Below, piece by piece: positions 11,101 to 22,179 of a DNA stretch of 64,000 bases. The stretch is from Chrysopilus asiliformis. Lineage: Eukaryota > Arthropoda > Insecta > Diptera > Rhagionidae. The notes beneath the pieces were generated by a model, which saw only the letters and a list, made by a program, of their open reading frames with translations, was not told where the DNA came from and did not search any database. Position 1 is the stretch's first letter, and each line of letters begins with the position of its first letter. Made by a program: the position numbers and the translations under genes. The stretch spans positions 45,496,184 to 45,560,183 of the forward strand of contig OZ035961.1 in assembly GCA_964034945.1 (NCBI GenBank), in the 5' to 3' direction.

Positions 11101-13303
11101 TTGTTGAAAAAAAAACAACGAATAAATAAATAACAGGTAACTAATTTCAGCCCTTTTTATGATGAATTAATTGAAAACAACCGAGGAGTCTATTTGGAAA
11201 GCGTAAATACTACCGAATCATGTACAGTTCATATAACGGTTCCGCAAAAGTACTTAATAAAACACATGACGTTAGTGACAGATGCTGATAAAATAGAGAT
11301 CTTCTATGGATTGCTGGAAGAATATAGCGGCACCAGATATGGCGAAGAAATTGTAATCACTGACGATTCAAAAATATTTGGATACACACTTGCTTTTAAA
11401 GATGAAACGATGTCTTCTATTATGTTTAAGGTAAAGTGGTTAAAGTTTTTCGATACATAGGGTAAAGTATCCAGATCTGAGCCCCGGCACCAGTTCTGAG
11501 CACCCCTGTTAATTTTCCGGCTAAAACAAGAATTGTGCGCGTTTGAGCCGATTAAACCACATTTCACAACGTGATGAAACCAATTATTCTTCGAATTCAA
11601 TTCTTATTTCTATAAGTTACTAGGCGTACTTAATTTAATACGGTGGGCTCAGAACTGGATTTTGGGATAATTTCCACATTTACACATAATTTTTTTTTAT
11701 CCAAATTGTTGAGGAATATGTATATGTTAATTTAATTTAAACATTCCATACTTTCGACCAGTAAGTATAAGTTCCACAGAAAGTATACGGAAGACAAAGA
11801 AAATATGGTATGAAGTGAAAAAAGGCTTAAAGGGAATTCAGATCTGGGTATTTTACCCTATATACCTCGTTCTATGGCTTTTATTTATTTATTTATTTAT
11901 CAACAGGTAACTAGACCAACTGACTATAATATTATTACATTAAGAAGAAAAAAAAGAATAGTAAAAAATAATAATATATAAAACATACCAATATGAATTA
12001 CACTATATAATTTGAGCTTTAAAGTATTTTTATTGCTAAAAAAATCAATACTAGTAAAGTTTTCATTAAAAAGTCTGGACATGTTTGACATGGGCTCGAA
12101 ACGACCATAATTTGTTTTATGATAATCCGTATAAATAAAACGTTTATTTCTGTTGGCACGAAGATGAAAATCGATTTTTATTGAATTTAATAAGTGCGAC
12201 GAGGAAATATTCCCGGACAGTAAATCATTTATAAATAAAATCATGAAGATTGAAATAAAAACGCCGATTCTAGCGATTGTCAGCCAACATTCTAATTGCC
12301 TACGATTTTTAATTGCCGGATTTAAACATTTCACCCTAGAAATAACAATTACAAAACAAAATTTTCACACCATCCGCAATTCGTCCGCTTCACAGAGAAA
12401 GAAATCTAAAATGATTCAAAACTCGAAGTGGATTCACCAGAGTCAGACTCGATCATGAATCTAGAATCAATATGAATACGAATCTAGCGAGGCGATGTAT
12501 TTGATTCAAAAAGAATCACTCTTTGAATCAACCAGCCAAACATTTGATTTAATTCGTTTCAAGTGTAAGAGTTATGTGATGAGTCATGAGTTAAAACAAA
12601 TATAGACATTTCACAAAACTCTTCCAATCAAAACTCTGAAAATCTTTACAAAAAAAAAAACGAAAAAAGGCTGAGTTTAACTAAAAAACCTGTAACGGTA
12701 TTTTCACGCATTTTCCGTTCGTTTTGCTGTTAGCTCTAATGACATGTTAAATCTAACCTTTGCTAATATAAAATTTCGTTTCAGTTCATCATTCACATTC
12801 CATTTTGGATCTACTCCATACACTTGCAGTTGTTGCCAGATCAAAATCCAACAAAAATGCCGTCGCCCTTTGCTGCAATGCCGTCCATAAATTTGGATAA
12901 CGTTCAAACGATGTTGACGAACTCCAACCAAAAGCTCTCACCTAGTGCAGAAAAGTGTAAGGATTTCATGCAGTCCTACATGCGCACGAAGAAAGCTCAG
13001 AATTCCGTAGAAACGCCGCCAACTCTGCAAATGCTGATGTCCTTCCTAGAAATCAACGACAACAAATTGCCAAACAACAAAATCACAACCCCGAACGAGT
13101 CACTTGCGGCTGAACCAACAACGACAGCAACAGAAAATTCAATCAGCGATCCGATTCTACTCAATCAGATAAAATTTTACATCGATTGTAAAATGCAACA
13201 ATTGGAGACTGTGATACGAACTGAACTGCAGGAAATGGAGCAGCGACAATCGTCGAAACTGAATCAAATCTTGGACTTGATCCAAGATCAAAAGAAAAGC
13301 TAA
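8188..13303 (+). CDS. Three-exon gene, candidate PAAT-like (C10orf88/DUF4506 type) protein
   Basis: Exons 8188-8291, 11151-11430 and 12785-13303 join through good GT-AG sites (AGAG|GTACGT, TTTCAG|C, TTTAAG|GTAAAG, TTTCAG|TTC) in matching phases to give exactly 300 codons plus stop. Residues 1-35 start MALKIDIKADWEVNGG. The middle exon is a compact beta-rich region (VYLESVNTTESCTVHITV). The last exon begins with a hydrophobic stretch (FIIHIPFWIYSIHLQ), then a Ser/Thr/Asn-rich linker, and ends in an amphipathic helix (LLNQIKFYIDCKMQQLETVI) that looks like a coiled coil. From the overall layout I suspect the PAAT family (an ABC-ATPase associated protein), but no short diagnostic motif proves it. 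Introns 1 and 2 are large and hold repeats. Polyadenylation signal AATAAA at 13339. Splicing model confidence is high; the family name is weak. Confidence 0.6.
8292..11150 (+). other. Intron 1 of the PAAT-like gene, repeat-derived
   Basis: The 2.86-kb intron has repeated phrases built on AATTCCGTGC / GGCACGGAATA and AATATTGTACACGTC (9075-9130, 9660-9700, 10070-10100, 10480-10510), which suggest a degraded tandem or foldback element. Reading frames near 10656-11007 lie on both strands of one another and match no family I know. Nothing here supports a nested gene. Confidence 0.5.
11460..11858. mobile_element. 399-bp MITE with TA target duplication in intron 2
   Basis: Ends GGGTAAAGTATCCAGATCTG and CAGATCTGGGTATTTTACCC are inverted copies of each other with few mismatches, flanked by TA at 11458-11459 and 11859-11860. 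TA duplication and short length fit a Tc1/mariner-derived MITE. A second inverted pair of GAGC(C/A) phrases lies just inside (TTCTGAGCACC and GGTGGGCTCAGAAC). It is inserted 29 bp after the donor of exon 2. Confidence 0.75.
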
Positions 13304-13319
13304 TAGAATTACGAATAAT

Positions 13320-13344
13320 TTTATTTAATTCGAAAGTGAATAAA
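13320..13344. terminator. Overlapping polyadenylation signals of two convergent genes
   Basis: AATAAA on the plus strand at 13339-13344 would serve the PAAT-like gene. TTTATT at 13320-13325 is AATAAA on the minus strand and would serve Rpn2. Cleavage 15-25 nt beyond each signal would make the two mRNAs overlap at their 3' ends by tens of bases. Confidence 0.6.
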
Positions 13345-13384
13345 TTCTTAAATTAGAACAAATACCAAAAATTATTGTGTTAAA

Positions 13385-16300
13385 TTAATCCTCAATATAC
13401 TCGAATGGTTCCGGGGCTTCCGGTTCTTTGACGTCTTCGTTTTTGGGCCCGTAGGCAGCAACCGGTTCGACTAATTCTTGATCTAATTTGCCTACATGTT
13501 GCATAACAACAATACCACCGATTGTGACGTCTTTCAGTGGCTGGAAACTCTGCCCCTCAGCAACACTCATTACTTTCAACTGTTGCCGCATAACACGGGC
13601 GGGATTCTGTAGAATTTCAAAGTTCGGTTCGGGCTCCTTTCGGGCTGGTGGTTCTTTCTTCGTCTCCGAGTCTTTCGTCTCATCATCTTTCTTCTTATCC
13701 TTTTCTTTTTCATCCTTTTTCTTCTCTTCCTTTGCAGGTTTCTCCTCCTTGGCCGATTTCTCCTCTTCCTTGTCTTTCTTGCTGGTGGTTGCCTTCTCCT
13801 TGTCCTTATCCTTATCGTCACCCTTAATATCTTTCAAGACTTCCTTGACTTCTTCGTCCACTTCCATTTTATCGTCGTCCTTTTTGTCGGCAGTCTCGCG
13901 TCTCTTCTGTCTAGCAGCAATTGATAAAACCGCTGTAGCGACCTTCTCGCGTTCCTCTGACTTCTTCTCCTCCAGTGGTGCTGGATAGGCGTACAGCGAT
14001 GGCTTAGCCGATGACTTCAATTCCATTTTGGGCATCTTGAGATCAGAATTCAATCCAATAATGCATGTTGGCGTGAAAGCTAATGACAAGCAATGGGCAA
14101 GAGGGAACCAGTACCAATACTGTGTGAAGACTAGCATTCCGACAACTGCCTGTAGATTTGTATGTCCGGTACGTGACTGCAAGCTAAGGGTCACATTTCG
14201 TCCACCAGCATCGATGATTCCCTGGGCGAGAATAGCACCGTATTTTGCCATTACGTCTTCGTGTTTGTTGGTGATAACCTCGGAATACAATTGCCGGAAG
14301 AATGTGGTCTTCGGGCATGTCTGATCGGTATGCTGGATGAGGATCATCGCCGAAGCGATCAAGGCGCCCTGTCGGACAAAGTTAACTGGATCAAATTTCA
14401 CCATTGGCTCAAGCAGAGCAATGGCTTCACGAAGTCCTGTACCAGCACAGGCGATACCCAAAGCCATCGCGGCTCCGTACCTCACGTGCGGATTATACGA
14501 TTCAGCCAAAAGCGAGACAACCGACGGGCATTGTTCCGGAGTGCGGAACAGAATGAACCCAATTGCAGTGACCGCAGCACGTCGAACGTCGTCGTTAACA
14601 TCGGATACGGCGACGTGAAGCAGAGTCCTGATAGCTTTATTACTGCCTGTTCCGCAATACGCCATGGCCAAGGTGTACATTCCAGAACGACGCAGGACTG
14701 GATCTTTGTCTGTTGATAGACTGGTGACCAGAGGATCAGCTTCTTCCAACCTTGCGTACATCGTCAGGGAAATGCCAACAGCCAGGCCCCTTAAAATTTT
14801 CTCGTGTTGAGTCTCCTGCGCATACGAAACCATATCTTCGATTGCTTGGGCGTTCTTCGATCCCAGCATCACCATTCCCATTGCAATACCAGCTGCTTCT
14901 CCGGTGATAGCGTCATCCTGGTACAAATTAAACTTCAACTGCTCGTAGAGGTCCTGGCGATGAGTACCCATCGCGGCCAATCCCAGTCCGAGACATCCTC
15001 CATGACGAACGTTTTCGTTCTGTGCATCCTTCAGCTGTTGCAGCAAGTAGTCAATTATATTCGCCCCGTGGTTGGCGTGTATCAGACCTAAAGCGTACAA
15101 GCCACCGCCTTCAGAATACCCAGAACTGGGCCCAGCCTCCTTTGGCAAGTAACTCTGCATTAGTGCCAAGGAATCTCCCTCGTGGCCACGATGAATTACT
15201 CCAAGAGAAGCAGTGGCTGTTAATTTAGCCCAATTGGTGGCCCTTGCAAGCCAATCGAGATTATCGCGTAAAAATTGATCGCTGGTGGTTCCAGTGTGCA
15301 TGAACGCATTTGCAATAACAGTCGCTGTATGACAAATTGAAACGCGTACCGCTTCCTTGGTGGCGCGCAGAATTTGCAAATCAGCATGATTGCTGCGAAT
15401 CAAAAACTGAAGCTGCAGATCAATGGAAATCTCTCCCGACAGAATCGAAATCAACTTCTCGATGTTCTTCTGATGGACTTTCTCGGAATCATTAAGAGAT
15501 TCAATGGTCCTCTCGATCTTCACATCCGAATCCTCCTCAACTGCTGCTGTTGGTGCTGCTCCAGCAGCCGCTGCTGCTGCTTCTTCCGCCGCCTTTGCCT
15601 TCTCTTCATCTGTTTTCCCCTCATTCGTTCCCTGCGGCTTGAAAGTGCTGGGCAGGGCTGCTGGAATCGGAGCAGTCGCCTTCAGGGCCTGCAAAACTTG
15701 CCCCAAAAACTGCTGCGTCGCCGATTCGTACAAATCGAATGCAATCTGGTACGCCATCAAATTGTTGTGTTCCACTGAGGAACGTGTCAATTTGTCCAGG
15801 ACTTCAGCAACAGCCAACGGATCCTCCAAAAAGATCAAACACTGACACATGTTGACGTAATCTGGGACACTGAGGCTGCGATACAACCCGACGAGGCAGC
15901 GAAGGACTTCATTGCGAAAACCGCGATTCTGGATCAGCGACATGGTCACGTTGAATGCATAAGCTAGCATTCCATTTACGTCGTCCGACTTCATAATTGA
16001 CGACTCGAAAATGTCCATTCGACGCGTCTCCAAAGCAATGCCCAAGGCCTGTCGAAATTGCCCGTCATCCAAACACCGCTGAATCATTCGATTTACAATA
16101 GCTTCCAAACGTGCATCAACTGTCTTCGCCTCCTTGGGATTCTCGATGAAAGCAACTCGCTGGGCGATGTAGAAGTCAATGCATTTGGCTATTATCGTCT
16201 CCGTGTACTCGTTGCGGGCGTTTACGTCGAACAAATCCCCAGCCCCTAGCGAATAGGTTAAGGCGTCTTCAAAGGAGCCCAAATGGTAAAAAACTTTTGA

Positions 16301-16495
16301 GGCTACCAAGCCAGCCAACTTGTGTTCGTCAAAACTTCGGTCCTCATGCAACATTTCGATTTTCTCGATGGACTCGGATATTTCGGGCCAGAATTCGTCT
16401 ACGATGTTGTCCAATTTCTTGAGGGCAAAGACCTTTAACTCAGGCATTGGCTCGTCTAGAAGGGAAATAATCCCCGCTGCTGAAGTGATGCTCAT
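13385..16495 (-). CDS. Rpn2: 26S proteasome regulatory subunit Rpn2 (PSMD1)
   Basis: Large scaffold subunit of the 19S base; contacts Rpn1/Rpt subunits and docks the ubiquitin receptor Rpn13. The coding region is one exon of 1036 codons, near the usual ~1000. I start at [20 protein letters not shown], the conserved N-terminus, rather than the longer open frame upstream, which crosses a likely 5' UTR intron (GTAAATTATTTG ... TTTTTCAG). An alpha-helical N-terminal arm is followed by an Ala-rich linker (about residues 300-320). The PC-repeat toroid follows (about 400-800), with repeated GLGLAAMGT-, [11 protein letters not shown] and [14 protein letters not shown] units. Next is a Lys/Glu-rich low-complexity segment (about 875-950). 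The C-terminal [13 protein letters not shown] is the conserved Rpn13-docking peptide. The gene looks intact. Ser-rich open frames on the opposite strand are shadows of the Lys/Glu tract. Confidence 0.97.
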   Translation of the reverse strand: MSITSAAGIISLLDEPMPELKVFALKKLDNIVDEFWPEISESIEKIEMLHEDRSFDEHKLAGLVASKVFYHLGSFEDALTYSLGAGDLFDVNARNEYTETIIAKCIDFYIAQRVAFIENPKEAKTVDARLEAIVNRMIQRCLDDGQFRQALGIALETRRMDIFESSIMKSDDVNGMLAYAFNVTMSLIQNRGFRNEVLRCLVGLYRSLSVPDYVNMCQCLIFLEDPLAVAEVLDKLTRSSVEHNNLMAYQIAFDLYESATQQFLGQVLQALKATAPIPAALPSTFKPQGTNEGKTDEEKAKAAEEAAAAAAGAAPTAAVEEDSDVKIERTIESLNDSEKVHQKNIEKLISILSGEISIDLQLQFLIRSNHADLQILRATKEAVRVSICHTATVIANAFMHTGTTSDQFLRDNLDWLARATNWAKLTATASLGVIHRGHEGDSLALMQSYLPKEAGPSSGYSEGGGLYALGLIHANHGANIIDYLLQQLKDAQNENVRHGGCLGLGLAAMGTHRQDLYEQLKFNLYQDDAITGEAAGIAMGMVMLGSKNAQAIEDMVSYAQETQHEKILRGLAVGISLTMYARLEEADPLVTSLSTDKDPVLRRSGMYTLAMAYCGTGSNKAIRTLLHVAVSDVNDDVRRAAVTAIGFILFRTPEQCPSVVSLLAESYNPHVRYGAAMALGIACAGTGLREAIALLEPMVKFDPVNFVRQGALIASAMILIQHTDQTCPKTTFFRQLYSEVITNKHEDVMAKYGAILAQGIIDAGGRNVTLSLQSRTGHTNLQAVVGMLVFTQYWYWFPLAHCLSLAFTPTCIIGLNSDLKMPKMELKSSAKPSLYAYPAPLEEKKSEEREKVATAVLSIAARQKRRETADKKDDDKMEVDEEVKEVLKDIKGDDKDKDKEKATTSKKDKEEEKSAKEEKPAKEEKKKDEKEKDKKKDDETKDSETKKEPPARKEPEPNFEILQNPARVMRQQLKVMSVAEGQSFQPLKDVTIGGIVVMQHVGKLDQELVEPVAAYGPKNEDVKEPEAPEPFEYIED

Positions 16496-18593
16496 TTTTG
16501 CTTTATCTAGAACTGAAAAGCACGATTTTCGTATCAAACTGAAAAAGTACAGCAAATAATTTACCTGATGTGCAAAGATAACTAATAAAATTCTGCTTTT
16601 TATCACTAAGTTCACAGTTTGGAAAATTTTTCGTTTCTCAATAAAATCGCAGTACAATTTTTGCCGACAAAGAACTCAAGTATTACCAGATTTAAATTTC
16701 GTTCAAAATTGCTGAGTAAATTGTGTTGCAACCGCACCATATAAAAGTAATAAATTCTGAGGTTATGTAGGAGTAGGATTACCAGTAAAGTAGAGTATCC
16801 AATCAATTTGAAATAAACTGTTACAAAAAAATTTCAAATTAAGGCAGATGAATATTTTTTGCACATGAAAAAGTTCAAATCTGACATTTGACTCTTCACA
16901 TAGTTAAAAGCCTTTTCAAAGCATCATGGACAAAAATAATGTACAAATTTTAATATTTAGAAATTTGTATTTGTATATTATTGATTACTGAGAAGGTGTG
17001 CGTTTTGAAGATGAAGGTGTCATATAAAAGATGAAATAATTCAACTGTTGAAGATGGAAAAATTATAGTTGCAGATGACGACATTTTTTTGCAGATAATA
17101 GTTCTCTCTCAACAAAGGTCTTTTTACATAAGTGCTTCTAAACATGGCCCTCGGCCTTTAAACTGTTCTGTGTGATGCCGTTGAAAAAACTTTTGAACTC
17201 TGTAAAGCAATTAAATAAGAGGAATTTGTTAGAATAGTTGTCATCAACAGTTACAAAACTCGTCCATTTACATACAAATATTTTTCGAATTTTACGACAT
17301 TACCGACCGCAACAATAATGCGATAACAAAAGCAAGGATGCTGCCGTATCAAATACTTGATTAAATTTAATTTTTGATTTTGTATGGCCTGTGTTACACA
17401 CGGCAATTTTAAGCGGCGACTTTTCTTAAGTATAGGCGCGAGAAGTGAGGGAAGCGGTGGCTAATGTCGCCAGTTCCGAAAGTAGAAACAAGGCGGCAAA
17501 ATACGCACACAAGCGCAAGATCACACATGAAACACTCACTGTGTAATATAAATATTGGGTGCATTCATCCAGACCCAGCGCTGAGCAAGACCGCTCAGTT
17601 TCGCTATTTTAGCTGTTTTATAATGATTCGATTTGGATAATTAAAAAAACGTATGGAAAATTTTTGTAGATTTTAGTTTATGTTAATAATCCGTATGTTG
17701 TGGCAATACCGTTTAAGATCGCAAAAACTGATGCAATTACTAGCTAGAATAGTAAACTTCTGTTTTTCGCCGCTAGATTTTTTCAGTTTTCGAATAATAG
17801 CTTTAATGCGATGACACACCTATGAAAGCAAAGGCGCAAGCTGAAACACGCATCGAGGGATTTTTTTGATTTCCCACTAACTCAGAAAGTAAATCAGATG
17901 ATGATGCCAATAACACTTGGTTTACGAATTTATATGAGAATTAATCCGGATCTATAATCGGATCATTAAAAAAACAGTGTTTGGCTGAGTCTAAAGGCCC
18001 ATTTATACGACTATCTCCTGGCAGGCAAGTATCTCGTCGGAACATGCGATTTGTCTCATAGTATTTGTCGGGGTTATGTGTGCGTAACAAATCACTATAG
18101 TGCAAACAATCAGCTCGGCAACTGTGTGAGTTTGACACTTTCTGTTAAATAAAAAAAAAATATTCGACTCAGAAGTGCTCGGAAAATGCTTTTTAACCAA
18201 AATTAAGCGGTGAAGTTTCCCATTAATACAATATTTTATTAAACTTCGTATAAGAATGCAAAAAGGCGCTGTTTTTTTCAAATGGCACAAAATTGTTTTG
18301 ACTTATACAAAATTGTTCAACCTTTCATACGCAATTACAAATACTCTAATAATTTCTGTATTTTTACCCTCACTGAGCACAAAAAAATCTCCACTGGGAA
18401 AACAAATTTCATTACAAAAATTGAAACATATATTGAACGAAATTTTTTCCAAAATTTTTCCATTTTTTGTCTTTTTGGACAAACTAATAAAAACTAACGA
18501 AAAATATCAAAAGTGAACTTAAAAAAAGCCGTAGTAGTCGAACCTAGAACCTTTTCCTTTTTGAAAGTTGGTTAAAAACGATTGTTTGTCTTA
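16496..18593. other. Upstream region of Rpn2 and intergenic DNA
   Basis: 16496-16620 is the probable Rpn2 5' leader with a small intron (acceptor TTTTTCAG near 16541-16548 on the minus strand). Beyond it I see no gene. A block at 18160-18255 (CTCAGAAGTGCTCGGAAAATG ... ATACAATATTTTATTAAACTTCG) is related to 24370-24470 and, inverted, to about 50300-50340, so it is a dispersed repeat. Confidence 0.5.
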
Positions 18594-18713
18594 AGGGCTC
18601 TCCCCATTACCAGGATATTTTAGTTGCGATAAAATGTAGGGACACACTTATATAACAAAGGCTTGGTAAGAAAGAGAGAGAACAAAAAAAAAAACGTACG
18701 TCGCCAGATGCCG

Positions 18714-18812
18714 CTTTTGTAGTTTATTTTATAGGAAGCGTTCGTCGCCAGGTGTCGCTTTGGTAGATGTAGTTGAACTGACGTACGCTTCCTATAAAAT
18801 AAACTACAAAAG
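18714..18812. repeat. Inverted repeat hairpin
   Basis: TTTTGTAGTTTATTTTATAG at the left is repeated inverted as CTATAAAATAAACTACAAAA at the right (arms about 27 bp). Between them are two direct copies of GTCGCCAGRTGYCGCTTT. It abuts the MITE at 18823 and may be the end of a host element for it. Confidence 0.7.
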
Positions 18813-18822
18813 TAGTCAAAAT

Positions 18823-19105
18823 CCACGGCATACAGACAACCAAGGTATGCTGTAACTCAAATCTGACATTTCTTTGCAACGTCACTTGTGCCGATTAGTT
18901 CGTCAAGTGCAGAAGGAACTGATTATTTAATAAATGATTATTTAAATTTTTGTGCAATCTAAATAAGATATTTGTAAATTAGTGGACTGATTGCATTAAA
19001 TAGTGATCAATAAACATAAAAATTAATTAAAAAAAGTCGGCACAAGTGACGTCACACCTGACTATCAAAAGTTTACAGCATACCTTGGTTGTCTGTATGC
19101 CGTGG
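18823..19105. mobile_element. 283-bp MITE with 7-bp target duplication
   Basis: Inverted ends CCACGGCATACAGACAACCA and TGGTTGTCTGTATGCCGTGG are perfect for at least 33 bp, flanked by TCAAAAT on each side. A further inner pair (GTCACTTGTGCCGA / TCGGCACAAGTGAC) lengthens the fold. No coding sequence. Confidence 0.8.
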
Positions 19106-19162
19106 TCAAAATCTGTCTGATTTTGACATATGCAGTTTCAAAACTTACAATACAATGAATAA

Positions 19163-19796
19163 AGGCTTAACTATAATCGACATAAGAACGCATATGTAGC
19201 TGCATATGTCATTTCCAGAATAAGAAAGTCAATGTTATTACCCACAATAGACATGTGTCAAGAGTGTTGCCACTTTCAAACCTTCGTTAAACATTCGTTA
19301 AGCATGAATGATTCGATACAAATGGAACTGGCATATGAAAATAGTGAACATAACCTAAAATTTTTCCAAAAAGGGACTCAAGCAGGACAACAGATAGTCA
19401 AAGACATTTGTGGTCATTCTCGTGTGAATAAAAAATTGATCCGGATCAAGCCTTTTCACTTTTAAGAAGGTGACTACGTAGTATCCGTGCGTTTTCCTGT
19501 CGCGATTGATTTCTCGTACATAACATGAACGCTTCTTTCTGCCGTATTCATCCAGTTCATCTTTCAGGTCACTTAATTCTTTTAAGCACTTCACAATTTC
19601 AAATATTTCTTTAATTTTTTTCAATTCACTCATTTTTTCCTTCAACTTTGTCAATTACTATCGAGAAAAATTTAACTTTACTTATGTCAGTCTATGCCTA
19701 TTATGGTTAGCTTTTATGTTGACAGCTATGCATGTCAACATTCGTTGGGAATTTGACATTTGCATATGCGTTCTTATGTCGATTATAGTTAAGCCT
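19163..19796 (-). mobile_element. Harbinger element remnant carrying a transposase N-terminus
   Basis: Perfect ~35-bp inverted ends (AGGCTTAACTATAATCGACA and its complement at 19777-19796) with TAA duplications at 19160-19162 and 19797-19799 identify a PIF/Harbinger element. A 99-codon frame on the minus strand (19654-19355) contains a coiled N-terminus and then RLDPDQFFIHTRMTTNVFDY, which resembles the conserved segment ahead of the catalytic domain in HARBI1-type transposases. The catalytic part is absent, so this is a deletion derivative of an autonomous element. Confidence 0.75.
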
Positions 19797-20571
19797 TAAC
19801 AACGAACAGTCTCTCTCGAGTTGCCGTTGGAGGTGGTCGAGATTGGTTCCGGTCGGAGGAATCGCCATCTTGGAGTGTCTTTAGAGTGCAGAGTTGTGTG
19901 TTCCAGGGGGGCTCGGGTGTCGGTCGTGATTCCGACTGTACAAGCCAGTTCAGACATGTCGCCATTTTCATGGCGCACATGTGGTATCGTAAAAAACCTA
20001 CTCGCTGCACCATTCATGTGTAGTGAGAGATGATTATCTTAGACACATGGTCATATAGCTTTGCTCGACCAACCTAAATCAAATTCAAAAAAAAAAAGCA
20101 AGGTGTCTGTCTCGTAGAGACGGCCAGAAGACGTGGATCCGCCTACAACGATCGCCAATAGATCTCTAAGTAAGAAATTTTAGTGAAAAGGAAACTAAAG
20201 AAACAATTTGATTGACCGTAATGTTACGGGATTTGACTTTCCGTTTGGTGAATTTTGGCATCTTGTACCTAAAAATCAAATTTCACTTGCAACACAACGA
20301 ACAATGTTTAATAGGGCATTTTCATAAATGTACTCGGAACTTACGCAAATTGCACAAAACATTTTCTTCGTAAACTAAACGAATAACATAAACTGGGTTA
20401 TTTATTAAGAAAAATCTTTTGTGTTATTTTTTAATCAAAAATCTTTTTTTTGCAGAACTTGAATTTATGAAAACGCCCATAGATAAAAAACAAATAAAAA
20501 TAAAATAAAATTACACGATAAAAGCAACGAAGCAATTTCAATTTAGAGCAACTAAAAACAGTGTTCAAAAC

Positions 20572-20802
20572 CATGGCCGAATTATACAAGGTCTGTTTGA
20601 CAGCTCAGTTGCTTCTGGCTCTGACGTCATCGGCAAGAAATTCTTATACGATTCAATGGGAATTTTCCCTTTTTATATGAAATATTATTGGAATTAGCGC
20701 ACACACAATCAACATTAGAAAGAATGCACCGATATTTCTTGCCGATGACGTAGCAAAACGGTGGCTTTTAAAAAGCAACCAGCAGTGTTTAATTCGGCCA
20801 TG
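20572..20802. repeat. Short inverted-repeat element
   Basis: Ends CATGGCCGAATTA and TAATTCGGCCATG are inverted copies. Inside, TGACGTCATCGGCAAGAAAT is mirrored by ATTTCTTGCCGATGACGTAG. No target duplication was found. Likely a MITE. Confidence 0.55.
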
Positions 20803-22020
20803 CGATCGATGCACATTTTTCCTTCTCCCCCCAAGTTAAGATCGAAATTGTTTCTCTTTAAGTTTTCCGCTCTTGCTCAAAGCGGTTTGTATGCTTTGCA
20901 TAAAAATGAATGAAAGGTTCGAGCGATGGCTGCTGTTGGGTATGATGCACACACACATATAAGTATGCATTTCATTAGTAAGAGAGCGATATCTCGGTCC
21001 CAGCATTAAAGTTGTGTTCTCAAAGCAAATTAAAACCATAATTTTTTCTCGTTCTTTGGAGCGTTTTACTGAAATTCTGAATTTCGTTTTCTCGAGAGTA
21101 ATTTTTATTTTCAATTTTTTTCAATTCCTCCAAAGCGAATTGAACCGAAATAATATGAATAGCCAGAATCAGAACAACCCATTTAGAGAAGAGAAACAAT
21201 CAAGTTCTATATAAGATTCAATACACACAAAGAAAGCATAAAAAGAGTATACATGTGAAATCTGTACTGCAAGCAGCAGACACAGCATAACAGCGGAGTA
21301 AAAGTTTTGATTTTGCTTTTTAAAAACATAATTGAACATAGTTTAACATAACAAAATACCCTATACAATGCTTTAATGTAGCCCTCATCTTATAACACAG
21401 GTTTTGTTCAGATATCACCACAAACTATCGAGTTTCATCGATTGCAAATTTGTTATCATGGCAGCAAGCCGATTTTCTAATTTGTACCCCCATTACCAAA
21501 ATCCAAGACGTATCCACGTCAAAAAAAAAAAAGAATAACAACGAAGGTATTTATATTTATTACATGTTTTGGTATACAGACTATAATAATAATAATAACC
21601 ATATTTACAGGTAGGAAATTTGAGATATTAGAGGACATACAGATAAGTGATTCGGAGATGCAAATTGAATGTTTTGGACATGGAATTAAATTCCTATGAT
21701 TTTATCCTATAAAACTTTCTATAGACTGGTCCCCGTATTCTGTCTTTCCCATTGACAATTACAGCTATCTGTCTCTTTCTATTTGTAACACATTTTTATC
21801 GCAACTAAAATATCCTGGCAATGGAGAGAGCCCATTAATTGTCAAAGAAAGTTTGATTTTTGTGATATTATGAAATAAAACCACTTTGTTTTTATTTAAA
21901 TGTATGTTCTTTAACGTAATTGAATAAAAACCTCTATATGATAGTTTTTTCCGTTGCCACAGTGATTTCATTATACGGAGGTTTTACTATATTTCTTCTG
22001 TATCAGTAAACATGTTTTTA
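20803..22020. other. Intergenic, no gene seen
   Basis: No supported coding sequence. A block at 21795-21832 (TATCGCAACTAAAATATCCTGG..GGAGAGAGCCC) is the inverted counterpart of 18596-18640, so it is the end of a dispersed repeat family. Confidence 0.45.
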
Positions 22021-22179
22021 TATTTATTAGCCTATTATAAGGCAATTTAAATTTAATGCGAACAGAAAGACTTGATTTACATTAGAAAAACGTACAAATA
22101 ATTGTATCTTAACTATGTGAGCTGTAACTCATCTATCGATATATTTTTTTTTATATTATTGTCAAATCCAGAGTGTGTG

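Noticed and set aside
13488..13988. Ser/Phe-rich 166-codon frame opposite Rpn2
   Set aside because: It is the complement of the Lys/Glu-rich low-complexity segment of Rpn2; no independent evidence of coding.
14028..15845. Several plus-strand frames within Rpn2
   Set aside because: Antisense shadows of a conserved coding exon; none resembles a known protein.
16496..16657. N-terminal extension of Rpn2 in the same open frame
   Set aside because: Crosses probable splice sites and is absent from the family; the conserved start is MSITSAAG.
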